Origin: Knoellia sp. S7-12
GTDB taxonomy: Bacteria; Actinomycetota; Actinomycetes; Actinomycetales; Dermatophilaceae
Length of the DNA stretch: 64,000 nucleotides
Reading direction: 5' to 3'
NCBI RefSeq assembly: GCF_040518285.1
Contig: NZ_CP155449.1
Location: 2,666,001-2,730,000, forward strand
Shown here: one piece after another, positions 41,355-51,750 of the stretch
How positions within the stretch are numbered: position 1 is the stretch's first letter
Layout: every line of letters begins with the position of its first letter
The notes under the pieces: model-generated
Told to the model about the DNA's origin: nothing
Database searches by the model: none
Seen by the model: the letters and a program-made list of their open reading frames with translations, nothing else
Program-made: the position numbers and the translations under genes

Positions 41355-44321
41355 TCACGACCTGGGCTTCTCTCGCATCTCGTAAGTGGCGATGAGGTCG
41401 CCGATCTGCAGGTCGTTGTAGGACCCCAGGTTGATACCGCACTCGAAGCCGTCGCGGACCTCGGTGACGTCATCCTTGAACCGGCGCAGGCCGGCGATCT
41501 CGACGTTCTCGGACACGACGACACCGTCACGGGTGATGCGTGACTTGGTGCCGCGCTTGATCTCGCCGCTGCGGACGATCGATCCGGCGATGTTGCCGAA
41601 CTTGCTCGAGCGGAAGATCTCGCGGATCTCGGCGGTGCCGAGCTCCACCTCTTCGTACTCGGGCTTGAGCATGCCCTTGAGGGACTGCTCGATCTCCTCG
41701 ATCGCCTGGTAGATCACCGAGTAGTAGCGGATCTCGACGCCCTCACGCTCGGCGTAGTCAGCGTTCAGGCCCTCGGCCCGGACGTTGAAGCCGATGATGA
41801 TGGCGTTGGAGGCCACGGCCAGGTTGATGTTGTTCATCGTGATGGCACCGACGCCGCGGTCAATGATCCGCAGGTCGACGTCTTCACCCACATCGATCTG
41901 GAGGAGCGCGTCCTCGAGGGCTTCGACAGAACCGGACACGTCACCCTTGAGGATGAGGTTGAGGGTGTCGACCTTGCCCTGCGCGATCGCCTCGTTGAGG
42001 TCCTCGAGCGAGATGCGCTTGCGGGCCTTGGCCAGGCTGGCCTGACGGTCGGCCGACTCGCGACGCTCCGCGATCTGGCGTGCGGTGCGGTCATCGGGCG
42101 CGACGACGAACGTGTCGCCTGCACGCGGGACCGAGGACAGACCGAGCACCTGGACCGGACGCGACGGGGTCGCCTCGCTGACGTTCTCACCGTGCTCGTC
42201 GAGCATGGCGCGAACGCGGCCGTAGGAGCTGCCCGTGACGATGGCGTCACCGACGTGGAGCGTTCCGGACTGGATGAGCACCGTCGCGGTCGCACCACGG
42301 CCCTTGTCGAGGTTGGCCTCGATCGCGACACCACGGGCGTCACGGTCGGGGTTGGCCCGCAGGTCCAGAGCGGCGTCCGCGGTCAGGAGGACGGCCTCGA
42401 GCAGCGCATCGATGTTCTCGCCCTGCTTGGCCGAGACGTCGACGAACATCGTCTCGCCGCCGTACTCCTCAGCCACGAGGTTGTATTCGGTGAGCTGCTG
42501 ACGGATCTTGGACGGGTTGGCGCCCTCGACGTCGATCTTGTTGACCGCGACGACGATCGGGACGTCCGCTGCCTGGGCGTGGTTGAGCGCCTCGATGGTC
42601 TGCGGCATGACGCCGTCGTCGGCTGCGACAACGAGGATCGCGATGTCCGTGACCTTCGCACCACGAGCACGCATGGCGGTGAACGCCTCGTGACCCGGGG
42701 TGTCGATGAAGGTGATCGGACGGTCGACGCCCTCGTGCTCCTTGTGAATCTGGTAGGCACCGATGTGCTGGGTGATGCCACCGGACTCGCCACCAGCGAC
42801 GTTCTCGTTGCGGATCGCGTCGAGAAGGCGCGTCTTTCCGTGGTCGACGTGACCCATGACGGTCACGACCGGCGGGCGTGCCGCGAGGTCGTCCTCATCC
42901 TCGGAGGCAACACCGATCTCGAGGTTGATGTCGAAGGCGTCGAACAGCTCCTTCTCCTCCTCCTCGGGCGAGACCATGCGGATGTCGTAGCCGAGCTCGG
43001 CACCGAGCAGACGGAACGTGTCCTCGTCGAGGCTCTGGGTCGCGGTCGCCATCTCACCGAGGTGGAACATGACCGTGACGAGCGAGCCCGGGCTGGCGTT
43101 GATCTTGTCGGCGAAGTCCGTGAGGGATGCACCCTGGCGCACCTGGATGATGGTCTTGCCGTCACCACGGGGAACGCTCACGCCACCGATCGAGGGTCCC
43201 TGCATCTCCTCGAACTCAGCGCGCTTGGCGCGCTTGGACTTGCGGGCGCGACCGGGACGGCCACCACCACGACCGAAGGCACCGGCAGTCGAACCGCGAC
43301 CGGCTCCACCACGGAAGCCACCGCCGCCGGGACGACCAGCGAAACCGCCGCCACCTGCACCGGGGCCACCGCCGCCGGGACGACCAGCGCCACCGGCGCC
43401 CGGTCGGCCACCGCGAGCAGCGCCACCGGGACGCTCGCCCGGACGGGCGACCGCACTCGAGGACGGCATCATGCCGGGGCTGGGACGGGCACCACCGGGG
43501 CGCGGACCGGCTGCGCCGGCTCCTGCACCGGGGGCGCCACCGGGACGGGGTGCGCTGCGCGGACGCGGCATGCCCTGGCTCGGTGCGAACGGGTTGTTGC
43601 CGGGACGGGCGGAGCCGCCGCCTTCGCGACCACCCTCGCGGGATCCTTCACGGCCTCCCTCGCGAGCGCCCTCACGGGGAACGTCACGAGGAGCATCACG
43701 ACCAGCGTCACGACCGCCATCGCGGCCCTGACGCATGCCCTGACTGGGAGCGAACGGGTTGTTGCCGGGGCGCGGGGAACCTGCGCCGGGGCGAGGAGCC
43801 GGGCGTGCGCCGGGGGCAGGGGTCGCCTTCGCGGCCGGAGCCGAGGGGGCGGGTGCTGCGGGAGCCGGCGCTGCCGGGGCAGGCGTGGCCGCAGCAGGCG
43901 CTGCGGGAGCAGGTGCGGCTGGGGCGGGAGCGGCCGGAGCCGGGGTCGCCGCAGCTGCGGGAGCGGGGGCGGCCGGGGCGGGAGCCGCCGGGCCGGGGGT
44001 GGGCTTGCTGGACTCGGCCGGGGCGGGAGTCGCCGACGGTGCCTTGGGGCCGGGGGTGCCCGGCGCGGTGCCGGACCCGGCGGGGGCGGCCTGGGCAGGC
44101 GCTGCCGGGGCTGGTGCCTTCTGCGCGGCCGGCTTGGCCGCGTCGGGGGCTGCAGCGGGCGCAGCAGACGGGAACTTCTCCGTATAACGACGCACGACTG
44201 GTGCCTCGACGGTCGAGGACGCCGACTTGACGTATTCGCCCATCTCATTGAGGCGTTCGAGGAGGACCTTGCTGGTCACTCCTTGTTCTTTGGCGAGTGC
44301 ACTGACTCGAACCTTTGCCAC
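41355..44321 (-). CDS. infB: Translation initiation factor IF-2
   Basis: IF-2, 988 residues, brings initiator tRNA to the 30S subunit. The N-terminal IF2_N domain ([20 protein letters not shown]) is followed by a ~300-residue Ala/Pro- and Gly/Arg-rich region. The G domain starts near residue 485 (GHVDHGKT) with DTPGHEAF and NKIDVEGA, then domains II to IV. GTG 44321 has AAGGAG six bases upstream. ylxR, nusA and rimP precede it in the classical operon. The 126-base gap to ylxR shows no gene. Confidence 0.96.
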   Translation of the reverse strand: MAKVRVSALAKEQGVTSKVLLERLNEMGEYVKSASSTVEAPVVRRYTEKFPSAAPAAAPDAAKPAAQKAPAPAAPAQAAPAGSGTAPGTPGPKAPSATPAPAESSKPTPGPAAPAPAAPAPAAAATPAPAAPAPAAPAPAAPAAATPAPAAPAPAAPAPSAPAAKATPAPGARPAPRPGAGSPRPGNNPFAPSQGMRQGRDGGRDAGRDAPRDVPREGAREGGREGSREGGREGGGSARPGNNPFAPSQGMPRPRSAPRPGGAPGAGAGAAGPRPGGARPSPGMMPSSSAVARPGERPGGAARGGRPGAGGAGRPGGGGPGAGGGGFAGRPGGGGFRGGAGRGSTAGAFGRGGGRPGRARKSKRAKRAEFEEMQGPSIGGVSVPRGDGKTIIQVRQGASLTDFADKINASPGSLVTVMFHLGEMATATQSLDEDTFRLLGAELGYDIRMVSPEEEEKELFDAFDINLEIGVASEDEDDLAARPPVVTVMGHVDHGKTRLLDAIRNENVAGGESGGITQHIGAYQIHKEHEGVDRPITFIDTPGHEAFTAMRARGAKVTDIAILVVAADDGVMPQTIEALNHAQAADVPIVVAVNKIDVEGANPSKIRQQLTEYNLVAEEYGGETMFVDVSAKQGENIDALLEAVLLTADAALDLRANPDRDARGVAIEANLDKGRGATATVLIQSGTLHVGDAIVTGSSYGRVRAMLDEHGENVSEATPSRPVQVLGLSSVPRAGDTFVVAPDDRTARQIAERRESADRQASLAKARKRISLEDLNEAIAQGKVDTLNLILKGDVSGSVEALEDALLQIDVGEDVDLRIIDRGVGAITMNNINLAVASNAIIIGFNVRAEGLNADYAEREGVEIRYYSVIYQAIEEIEQSLKGMLKPEYEEVELGTAEIREIFRSSKFGNIAGSIVRSGEIKRGTKSRITRDGVVVSENVEIAGLRRFKDDVTEVRDGFECGINLGSYNDLQIGDLIATYEMREKPRS

Positions 44322-44447
44322 GTTTTCTCCTTCTTCTGGTCCAAGCGACCTGACGAAGCAGAAATCGCGGACCGCTAACTTGGGGGGGAGCTCATTACTG
44401 AGTTCTCATCGGGTGCTCATCAGCGTCAAACCACTCTCTGTTCAGAG

Positions 44448-44738
44448 CTACGGTCGGTTCCCTGGGGCGGGTTGGTGGGTTGTCTGCTCGTGGGTGGCGA
44501 TCCACTCCGCCACGGCTGCGGTGTCAAGAGGTGCGCTGACTCGCAGCGCACGCCCGAACGCCCGACGTCGGACGGCGAGGTCGAAACAGTCTCCGGTGGG
44601 GTGCAGCCATGCGCCGCGCCCCGGAAGACACCGTCGAAGATCGGGAACGAGAGCCCCATGACCTCCAACGACCACTCGCAGGAGTGCCGACCGGCTATCC
44701 GTTGCTCGACACCCCACGCAGGTGCGCACGGGCCCCAC
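44448..44738 (-). CDS. YlxR family RNA-binding protein (DUF448)
   Basis: A small protein (about 96 residues) of the YlxR family: PVRTCVGCRATDSRSALLRVV and LPGRGAWLHPTGDCFDLAVRRRAFGRAL. Homologues bind RNA and nucleoid-associated partners. The open frame continues to GTG 44816, but that part has low third-position G+C and no homology, so GTG 44738 (or 44729) is preferred; neither has a good ribosome site. It sits between nusA and infB as usual. Confidence 0.85.
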   Translation of the reverse strand: MGPVRTCVGCRATDSRSALLRVVVGGHGALVPDLRRCLPGRGAWLHPTGDCFDLAVRRRAFGRALRVSAPLDTAAVAEWIATHEQTTHQPAPGNRP

Positions 44739-44824
44739 CAAAGACGATGTATGCCGTGTGCTTGCCTCAGCGTGAGACGCCCGAGCCCGGAGTCCAGTCC
44801 GATCGGTCCCCTCCACTCTAGCGC

Positions 44825-46021
44825 CTAGCGAGCGTCGGGCGCGTCACCGGACGGCTCAGCGGGGCTCTGAGCGCCCCCCTGACCGGTGGCTGCGTCGGGG
44901 TTGTCGGAGCGGATGTCGATGCGCCAGCCGGTGAGCTTGGCGGCGAGGCGGGCGTTCTGCCCCTCGCGACCGATGGCAAGCGAGAGCTGGTAGTCGGGGA
45001 CGATGACCCGGGCCGCACGCAGCTGCCAGTCGACGATCTCGACCGACTGCACCCGCGACGGGCTGAGCGCCGACGCGATGAAGGTGGCCGGGTCCTCGCT
45101 GAAGTCGACGATGTCGATCTTCTCGCCGTGGAGCTCGGCCATGACGGCGCGCACGCGGGCACCCATCGGGCCGATGCAGGCCCCCTTGGCGTTGAGCCCG
45201 GCGACCTTGGTGTGCACCGCGATCTTGCTGCGGTGTCCGGACTCACGGGCCAGGGCGGCGATCTCGACGCTGCCGTCGGCGATTTCGGGGACCTCGAGCG
45301 CGAAGAGCTTGCGGACGAGGTTGGGGTGGGTGCGCGACAGACCGATCTGGGGTCCGCGCAGGCCGCGCTTGACGCTCACGACGTAGACGCGCAGGCGCTG
45401 TCCGTGGACGTACTTCTCACCAGGGACCTGCTCGGCGAGCGGCAGGATGCCCTCGACCGAGCCGAAGTCGACGGTGACGTGGCGCGGGTCAGGGCTCTGC
45501 TGGATGACGCCGGCGACGATGTCGCCCTCGCGTCCCTTGAAGTCACCCATGATCGCGTCGTCCTCGATGTCGCGCAGGCGCTGGACGATGACCTGGCGAG
45601 CGGTGGCGGCGGCGACCCGACCGAAGTCGGTGGGGGTGTCGTCGAACTCGGGGCCGTGCTCACGACGCATGCGCGGCGCCGGCCGCTCGACGGGCTCCGC
45701 TGCGACCTTCTCGGACTCGGCATCAGCGCCGCTCACCCCCGCTGCGTCTGCGGATTCGGTGACTGGAGCAGCCACATCCGCAGACGCTGGGGTGGTAGCA
45801 GGCTCGGCGGGCTCCTCCTCGACCGGAACCTCGAACTCCTCACGGGCCCAGATCGTCACGTGCCCGGTCTTGCGGTCGAGCTCTGCCCGCGAGGTGCGGT
45901 AGGCGCCATCGGAGCGCTGGTAGGCGAGGAGAAGGGCCTGCTCGATCGCGGGGATGAGCACGTCGAGCGAGATGTCGCGCTCACGCTCAACACCCCGAAG
46001 GACGGCGAGGTCGATATCCAT
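44825..46021 (-). CDS. nusA: Transcription termination/antitermination factor NusA
   Basis: NusA, 398 residues, binds RNA polymerase and nascent RNA. The N-terminal domain ([20 protein letters not shown]) is followed by an unusual ~60-residue Ala/Glu/Pro-rich insertion, then the S1 domain ([11 protein letters not shown]) and two KH domains ([33 protein letters not shown]). The insertion contains a 44-base palindromic repeat (45744-45787). The start ATG 46021 is preceded by GGAGAGC. It lies three bases from rimP. Confidence 0.95.
   Translation of the reverse strand: MDIDLAVLRGVERERDISLDVLIPAIEQALLLAYQRSDGAYRTSRAELDRKTGHVTIWAREEFEVPVEEEPAEPATTPASADVAAPVTESADAAGVSGADAESEKVAAEPVERPAPRMRREHGPEFDDTPTDFGRVAAATARQVIVQRLRDIEDDAIMGDFKGREGDIVAGVIQQSPDPRHVTVDFGSVEGILPLAEQVPGEKYVHGQRLRVYVVSVKRGLRGPQIGLSRTHPNLVRKLFALEVPEIADGSVEIAALARESGHRSKIAVHTKVAGLNAKGACIGPMGARVRAVMAELHGEKIDIVDFSEDPATFIASALSPSRVQSVEIVDWQLRAARVIVPDYQLSLAIGREGQNARLAAKLTGWRIDIRSDNPDAATGQGGAQSPAEPSGDAPDAR
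45744..45787. repeat. 44-base palindromic repeat inside nusA
   Basis: Arms GCGTCTGCGGAT (45744-45755) and ATCCGCAGACGC (45776-45787) are perfect; flanking CACCCC/GGGGTG adds pairing. Read on the coding strand it matches 24003-24046 with 22 identical leading bases and the same length. In NusA it encodes [15 protein letters not shown] within the linker after the N-terminal domain. Confidence 0.65.
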
Positions 46022-46024
46022 GGG

Positions 46025-46648
46025 TCAGCTCTCCTTGTCGGACGCCAGGTCGACAGTGTCGGCGTCAGTGTCTGCCTCTGCGTCCTGATCAGGTGCGGTG
46101 GTGTCGTCGTCATTGATGCCGGTGTCGGCGGGGTCGGCGGTGGTCTCGACGCGCGAGAACTCGACCTGCACATCGGCACGGTCGATCGCGGCATACGCAA
46201 GGGTCTCGTCACGCCCCGGCGACTTCTTGACGGCCGGGATCACCAGGGTGAGATCGTCGACGCCGGCGCGGACGATGCGGCCGGTGACCGATTCGGCGTC
46301 ACGAAGAGTCACCACCACGAGGCGGCCGACGTTGCGTCGGAAGTGCTTGGCCGTCGTGAGTGGGCGCGAGACACCGGGCGAGGTGACTTCGAGCGTGTAG
46401 GGCTGCTCGCCAAGCAGATCCGACTCATCGAGCGCGTCGCTCACGGTCCGGGTGGCCGCGGCGATGTCGTCGAGTGAGAGGGAAGGGAGGGTTTCGGTGA
46501 CGTCACCCGAGACCTCGAGGGCTCGGTCCACGACAACCCTGACGACGCGACGGCGTCCGGCAGGGGTCACGACGACCTCTTCGAGGACGACTCCTGAACC
46601 GTGCAGTGCACCGTCGATCAGCTCTTGCACTCCGGTGTCCCGGGTCAT
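46025..46648 (-). CDS. rimP: Ribosome maturation factor RimP
   Basis: RimP, 207 residues, needed for 30S subunit maturation. The N-terminal domain has LEEVVVTPAGRRRVVRVVVD and LSLDDIAAATRTVSDALDE; YTLEVTSPGVSRPLTTAKHFRRNVGRLV (in part) marks the junction to the SH3-like C-terminal domain. An acidic tail follows. ATG 46648 is the first gene of rimP-nusA-ylxR-infB. Confidence 0.94.
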   Translation of the reverse strand: MTRDTGVQELIDGALHGSGVVLEEVVVTPAGRRRVVRVVVDRALEVSGDVTETLPSLSLDDIAAATRTVSDALDESDLLGEQPYTLEVTSPGVSRPLTTAKHFRRNVGRLVVVTLRDAESVTGRIVRAGVDDLTLVIPAVKKSPGRDETLAYAAIDRADVQVEFSRVETTADPADTGINDDDTTAPDQDAEADTDADTVDLASDKES

Positions 46649-46676
46649 CGGTCTCCCTCTCTGTAGTTCTCGAACC

Positions 46677-46705
46677 GCGTTGCTGCTGCAGCAACGCCCA
46701 CTCTA
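46677..46705 (-). promoter_or_regulatory. Promoter and palindrome of the rimP-nusA-infB operon
   Basis: A minus-strand TAGAGT (46705-46700) would place transcription start near 46693, within the perfect palindrome GCGTTGCTG-CTG-CAGCAACGC (46677-46697). The palindrome could be an operator or a 5' UTR hairpin. No good -35 hexamer is visible. Confidence 0.4.
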
Positions 46706-46748
46706 GCCGTGCGCGGCCGCCCTCTTCCACGCGTGCGAGGATGCCGCC

Positions 46749-47759
46749 ATGCGTGACGTCACCTCGACGGGCCCGACCCCGTCCCGGCGCCTCGTGACGG
46801 CGGGGGCCATCGGAGCAGCCATCGCCGTCCTCACGGGGTGCGGCATCCGGCTCGAGGACGACGCTCCGCGCGTGCCTCTCGTGCCAACCCGGTCGCCGAT
46901 CGAGGGCGAGGGCGCCCTGCTCCGGCTCCTGGCCGCCCTACAGGCGGCGGGCCTGGCAACGGTGGACCCCAAGGCGCCGATCTCGGCGCTGCTCGCTCCC
47001 CTGCACCAGCGGCAGGCAACGGTCCTCCACGACGCGCTGCGCCAGCGTGGTGTGCCGCAGGACGAACTGCCGTCGGCGACCCCGTCCCCCTCCACCTCCA
47101 CTTCACCGACGCCGGTGCCGTCCACGTCAGGCACACCGTCCCCAGCGCCCTCCTCATCCGCCGTTCCGGTTGCGCCAGGGACAGTGGCCACGGTCGAGGG
47201 CTCGATCATCACGGCAGGAGCGGGAACGTCCGCGGCGGAGAAGGAACTGCGTCCGACGCTCCTCGCAGTGCTCGGGCAGGCCCATGCCGCACTGGAGCTC
47301 GCGACGGGGAAGCCTTCGGCGGCACCTGCTCCGGCGCCAACGTGGTCGGCACCCCAGGCGCTGGCGCCCCTCATCGCCACCGCGCGCGCAGCCGGCTACT
47401 TCCTCGAGGTCGCGGCCGCGCGCTCCCCCCAGGCCGCCCGCAAGGCGGCGCTCGAGAGCATCGCCAGCCTGGACAGGCTCACCGCCGAGCTCGTCGCGGC
47501 TGCCGGTGACGCGGCCCCTGTGCCGGAACTCGGCCAGCCACTCCCCCATCCGGTGACGACTCCTGCCGAGGCCAAGGCACTCGCAACGCAGGCGATGACG
47601 ATGCTGCTGAGCAGCTTCGGGTCCAACCTCCGGGGGCTCAGCGACACCGACGCCGATGCCGACGCCACCTTTGCCATGGTTCCCCGATGGATGGGCACCG
47701 TTGCAGCGCAGGCACATCGACACGGCATACCCCTCACTGCCTTCCCTGGACTCGCGTGA
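46749..47759 (+). CDS. DUF4439-type ferritin-like lipoprotein
   Basis: A 336-residue exported protein. The N-terminus has paired arginines (SRRLVTAGAIGAAIAVLTGC) ending in a lipobox, so it is probably a Tat- or Sec-exported lipoprotein. A Pro/Ser/Thr-rich linker (residues ~110-150) precedes a helical domain (TLLAVLGQAHAALELATG, ALESIASLDRLTAELVAA) like the DUF4439 family often found beside rimP. ATG 46749 follows GAGGAT by six bases. The stop overlaps the next gene by four bases. Confidence 0.78.
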   Translation: MRDVTSTGPTPSRRLVTAGAIGAAIAVLTGCGIRLEDDAPRVPLVPTRSPIEGEGALLRLLAALQAAGLATVDPKAPISALLAPLHQRQATVLHDALRQRGVPQDELPSATPSPSTSTSPTPVPSTSGTPSPAPSSSAVPVAPGTVATVEGSIITAGAGTSAAEKELRPTLLAVLGQAHAALELATGKPSAAPAPAPTWSAPQALAPLIATARAAGYFLEVAAARSPQAARKAALESIASLDRLTAELVAAAGDAAPVPELGQPLPHPVTTPAEAKALATQAMTMLLSSFGSNLRGLSDTDADADATFAMVPRWMGTVAAQAHRHGIPLTAFPGLA

Positions 47760-48682
47760 GTGAAGAACGCCGGTCCGGCCCACAGGCGCCACAGCAGTGG
47801 CTCACCTGGATGAGTCGCCTCCCGGCGGAAGGCGGACCGACGGGGGCGGACTGGGTTCGTGACGTCGACCGGCTCACCCGCGAGTGCCTTGACGAGTGGG
47901 ATGTCGCCCTTGCCGGGGAGCCCATGACTGGGTGGACCGCGGTCGTCCATCCCGTGGTTCGACGTGCCGATCCAGACAGCGATCCGCTCGTCCTCAAGGT
48001 CGGCTGGCCGCACGTCGAATCCGCGCAGGAGCATCTCGCGCTGAGGGCGTGGGACGGACGAGGCGCGGTGCGGCTGGTCGCCGCCGACCCGTCGCGAGGG
48101 GCGTTGTTGCTGGAGCGTCTCGACTCGACCCGGGACCTCAACACCCTCGACATCGACGAGGCCTGCGCCACCATCGGCAGTCTCTATCGCGATCTCCACG
48201 TGCCGGCACCACCGACGATCCGCACGCTCGCGGCATACCTCGATCCGTATCTCACCAAGCTGCGCCAGCGCACGGACGTGCCCCGACGGGTGGTCACCCG
48301 GGTGACGGGGCTGGCCCGGGACCTGCTCGCCGAGCCGGGGCCCAGAGTCCTGCTCCACACGGATCTGCACTTCCAAAACGTCCTCGCGGCCGACCGCGCA
48401 CCGTGGCTCGCCATCGACCCCAAGCCCTTGGCGGGGGCAGCTGGCTACGAGTTGCACCCGTTGTTGCGCAACCGCTTTGACGAGCATGGCACCGGTGCCG
48501 CGATGCGCTGGTCAGTGCGCCGACGGCTCGAAGTGACGTGCGAGGCCGCCGGCCTCGACGAGGAGATCGGTCGGCTCTGGTGCATCGTCCGCTGTAGTGT
48601 CGAGATCCTCTGGGCCGCGGTCGACGGGGACGAGGCGGAGCTGTCCAAGAACCTCACCCTGCTCAAGGCCCTCGACGACTGA
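47756..48682 (+). CDS. Aminoglycoside/hydroxyurea-type phosphotransferase
   Basis: A 308-residue kinase of the APH(6)/hydroxyurea-resistance family. The catalytic loop LLHTDLHFQNVLAA is near residue 200, followed by LAIDPKPLAGAAGYELHPLL, the family form of the DFG region. Earlier elements include VLKVGWPHVESAQEHLALRAW. It may phosphorylate an aminoglycoside or another small molecule; resistance is not implied by sequence alone. GTG 47756 overlaps the lipoprotein stop (GTGA). Confidence 0.85.
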   Translation: MSEERRSGPQAPQQWLTWMSRLPAEGGPTGADWVRDVDRLTRECLDEWDVALAGEPMTGWTAVVHPVVRRADPDSDPLVLKVGWPHVESAQEHLALRAWDGRGAVRLVAADPSRGALLLERLDSTRDLNTLDIDEACATIGSLYRDLHVPAPPTIRTLAAYLDPYLTKLRQRTDVPRRVVTRVTGLARDLLAEPGPRVLLHTDLHFQNVLAADRAPWLAIDPKPLAGAAGYELHPLLRNRFDEHGTGAAMRWSVRRRLEVTCEAAGLDEEIGRLWCIVRCSVEILWAAVDGDEAELSKNLTLLKALDD

Positions 48683-48701
48683 CGGTCGCGGACCACGCGC
48701 C

Positions 48702-49181
48702 TCACATCCGTGTGGCACCATCCTTGATGGCTTCACGAATGCGCGAGTAGGTGCCACAACGACAGATGTTGCGGATCCCGTCGAGGTCGGCCTCGGTCAC
48801 CGAACGGCCCTCTGCCGCAACCTTTTTCACAAGGGCGACGGCAGCCATGATCTGGCCCGGCTGGCAATAGCCGCACTGGGACACGTCGCGCTCGAGCCAG
48901 GCCTCCTGCATCGGATGCAGCTCATCACCGGGCACCGTGTCGGCAAGTCCCTCGATCGTCGTCACCTCGTCGGTGTCCTTGATGTCGGACACGCGCACCG
49001 AGCACGGGTTGAAGGCCTTGCCGTTGATGTGGCTCGTGCAGGCTTTGCACACGTTGATGCCACAGCCGTACTTGGGACCGGTGACCCCAAGCACGTCGCG
49101 CAGGACCCAGAGAAGTCGGACGTCGTCCTCGATGTCGACGGTGACGCGTTCTCCATTGAGGATGAAGGTCTGTTCAGGCAT
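48702..49181 (-). CDS. (2Fe-2S)-binding subunit, isoquinoline 1-oxidoreductase alpha-like
   Basis: A 159-residue iron-sulfur subunit of the xanthine-dehydrogenase family. The plant-type ferredoxin cluster is CGINVCKACTSHINGKAFNPC; the second cluster uses CGYCQPGQIM and CRCGTYSRIREAI. It would pass electrons from the molybdenum subunit encoded immediately upstream on the same strand (eight-base gap). That partner gene is frameshifted here, so the complex may not form. Confidence 0.9.
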   Translation of the reverse strand: MPEQTFILNGERVTVDIEDDVRLLWVLRDVLGVTGPKYGCGINVCKACTSHINGKAFNPCSVRVSDIKDTDEVTTIEGLADTVPGDELHPMQEAWLERDVSQCGYCQPGQIMAAVALVKKVAAEGRSVTEADLDGIRNICRCGTYSRIREAIKDGATRM

Positions 49182-49189
49182 GTCGAACC

Positions 49190-51533
49190 TCAGTAGGTAC
49201 GGGAGAGGCCGTCAGTCGGCGACTCGGGGACGGAGGGGATGAAGCTCTTGATGTCGAAGGTGATCGGGTCCGCGTGGTTGATCGGGAAGGACGTGGGCAT
49301 GCGACCTGTCGCCCGGGCGTAGGCACAGGCCACGGCCGCGAACGAGGCCGCGACGCCGGCCTCGCCGACCCCACCCGGCGTGTCCGACGTGGAGTCCATG
49401 ACCACGACGCGCAGGTCCTGGGGGACGTTCCACTGGCGTGTGTAGAAGTAGTTGTCCCAGCTCGCCTCAAGGAAGTGGCCATCCTTGAGGTGGCAGCTCG
49501 CCGTGAGCGCCATCGCAAGGCCGTCGTTGAATCCGCCGATCATCTGCGCCTCGACACCGGTCGGGTTGACGACGAGTCCAGCGTCGATGCCGACGACTGC
49601 CTTGGTGACGCGCGGCCCACCGACACCGTCGCGAATGCGCCGGTTCACCGTCTCGGGGCGACAGTCGATCTCGACGAGCACCGCGGTGGCGCCGTGGTAC
49701 TCCTTGTGGATGGCGATGCCCTGGGCCATGCCGGCCGGTATCCTGCGGCCCCATTGCCCCTCGGCGGCGACCTTGCGCAGCACCACCTTGACCTTTTCGT
49801 CCTTGAGGTGGGCAAGGCGGAACGCGAGGGGGTCCTTGCCGGACATCGCGGCCAGCTTGTCGATGACCAGCTCAGTGGCAGTGCGCACGTCGGGGGAGTA
49901 GATGTTGCGCATCGCCCCTGTCGAGAACCGTTGATCGGTCTCGTTGAGCAGTTGGGTGACGGCACCGAAGTTGTAGGGGATCTCCTGGGTGAGCTGGAAG
50001 ACCATCTGGGCCAACGTGAGGTTGCCCAGACCGGTCGGGAGCTTGGCTGCGATGGAGCTGAACAGGTCACCGAAGCCATGACCGAAGTCGGTCTTGACGC
50101 TGGTGTGGCGCTGCTCGAAACTCAGCACCTGCCCCGCGAGGACGGTGGCGCACGCGCGACGTGCACATGGGGTGGAGTCGGCCCTGACGCGGCTCGTCAG
50201 CGCGGTGCCAGAGCAGCTTGACCGGCTTGCCCATCGCCTTGGAGATCCTGGCGGACTCGACTGCGGCATCCGCGAAGAGCTTGTGGCCGAACGAGCCTCC
50301 ACCGGTGATCACCTTGACCTTGACAGCTGAGATCGGGAGGCCCACGGCCTGCGCGATCTCGGCCTGAGCGACGATCGGGGCCTTGACGCCCGCCCAGACC
50401 GTCGCGGACGTGGCCCGCACGTCGGCGATGGCGGCGTTGGGCTCGAGCGCTGCACTGCTGCGGAACATGAAGGTGAAGTTCGCGTCCACGGTCCTGGTGA
50501 GGATCGGCACCTTGGGCACGACCATGGGGAGCTCGGCCTTGCGTATGCCGGCCAGAACGCTGGCGTCGTTGGCTCCCGCCACAGCCCCTCCAGACCACTG
50601 CGCATCGACCGCACGGACAGCATCAATGCACTGTCCGAACGTCTTGGCGCGGATCGCGACACCGGTGGAGATCATGACGACATCGGTCACTCCGGGCATC
50701 GCTCGAAGCGCGGCGAGGTTGGCAACCGACACCGGCACTCCCTTGTGGGTCGGAGGCCGCGCGACCATCGTCGGCAGGGCGTTCGGCACGCTGAGGTCGA
50801 GGGCGAAGTCCTTGGCGCCGGTGACGATGTCCCGCGCGTCGGTGCGGCCACGGCCCTTGCCGATGACGCCGAAGGAGCTGCGAGCCTTGAGTCTGACCGG
50901 GATCGTGATGGTGATCGCGCTGGCGGCTGCCTTCGCGATGGCGCCATAGGTGACGGTGCGACCGTCGGCGGCGGTGATGACGCCATCCTTGGTCGTCAAC
51001 GTGGAGGGGCTGACCTTCCACAGGGCCGCAGCCGTGTTGACGAGGCGCGTGCGTGCGGTTGCCGCCGCCACTCGGATTGGCGTGAACGTCGTGAAGGTCG
51101 TGCTCGAGCCACCGGTGAGCTGGTTGAAGACCAGCTCCTGACGAGCCGGGGCGAGGGTCACGTGGACGCGCTCGACGGGCAGGTCGAGCTCCTCGGCGAT
51201 GATCATGGCCGTCGAGGTCGTGATGCCCTGTCCGACCTCGGTGCGCGGGAGGGCGAACGTCGCCGTGCCGTCCTCCTTCACGACGATCGCGATGAGTCCG
51301 GATGTCGGAGCGGCGGCGAGGTTCTGGGCATCGAGGAGGTCGAACAGCGAGGCGATCTGGGGCGGCGACGGGATCGCGGCCTCGCTCGTCTCGGCACGTG
51401 CCAGCTCGACGGCGACCATCAAGGTCGACCCGGCGACGACATGGCCGAAGTGCCGTCGGCTCAACCCGCGCTTCGGGGAGTTGTCGCTCATCGCGGTGGC
51501 TGAACCTGTGACGGGCTCAGAGTGATCGGCCAT
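49190..51533 (-). pseudogene. Molybdopterin-binding subunit, isoquinoline 1-oxidoreductase beta-like, frameshifted
   Basis: Two overlapping reading frames together make one ~780-residue aldehyde/xanthine-dehydrogenase-like subunit. The 5' frame (51533 to 50067) has a twin-arginine signal (RGLSRRHFGHVVAGSTL) and runs to VKLLWHRADEPRQGRLHPM; the 3' frame (read to 49190) resumes at ATVLAGQVLSFEQRHTS and ends with DTPGGVGEAGVAA. The break lies near 50150-50160 in a GC-alternating run (GTGCGCCACC) and needs a one-base removal or two-base addition. ATG 51533 has AGGAG six bases upstream. It may be a real mutation or a sequencing error. Confidence 0.82.
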
Positions 51534-51674
51534 GAACAGCTCCTAACAAATGACCCGCAGCTTCGTTGCCGCGGAGGAGTCCGGGGGGTCGCAGAACGGA
51601 CAACTAGCCTCTCGGTAACCCTAGGCGCCTCCGGTCGCGCCAGCATCCGGAGGAAGGATCCGTCACACTCATGT

Positions 51675-51725
51675 GCAACCACAGGGTTGCGCTCGGCCGG
51701 AACTCGTGCAACTCTGTTGTTGCAC
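51675..51725. promoter_or_regulatory. Two operator-like inverted repeats upstream of SRPBCC-ArsR
   Basis: GCAACC-ACAG-GGTTGC (51675-51690) and GTGCAAC-TCTGTT-GTTGCAC (51706-51725) share the GCAAC/GTTGC half-site. They lie 26-76 bases before ATG 51751 and are likely sites for the ArsR protein encoded in the same operon. The rest of the 217-base gap back to 51534 shows no gene. Confidence 0.6.
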
Positions 51726-51750
51726 ATCAAGTCATCGACCGGAGGACCCC

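Noticed and set aside
42192..44378. 728-codon open frame opposite infB
   Set aside because: Antisense shadow of infB; the Thr/Gly/Arg runs mirror the Ala/Pro-rich IF-2 linker.
44739..44816. Longer ylxR start at GTG 44816
   Set aside because: The extra 26 codons have low third-position G+C and no similarity to YlxR proteins, and a conserved word of the genome lies inside them.
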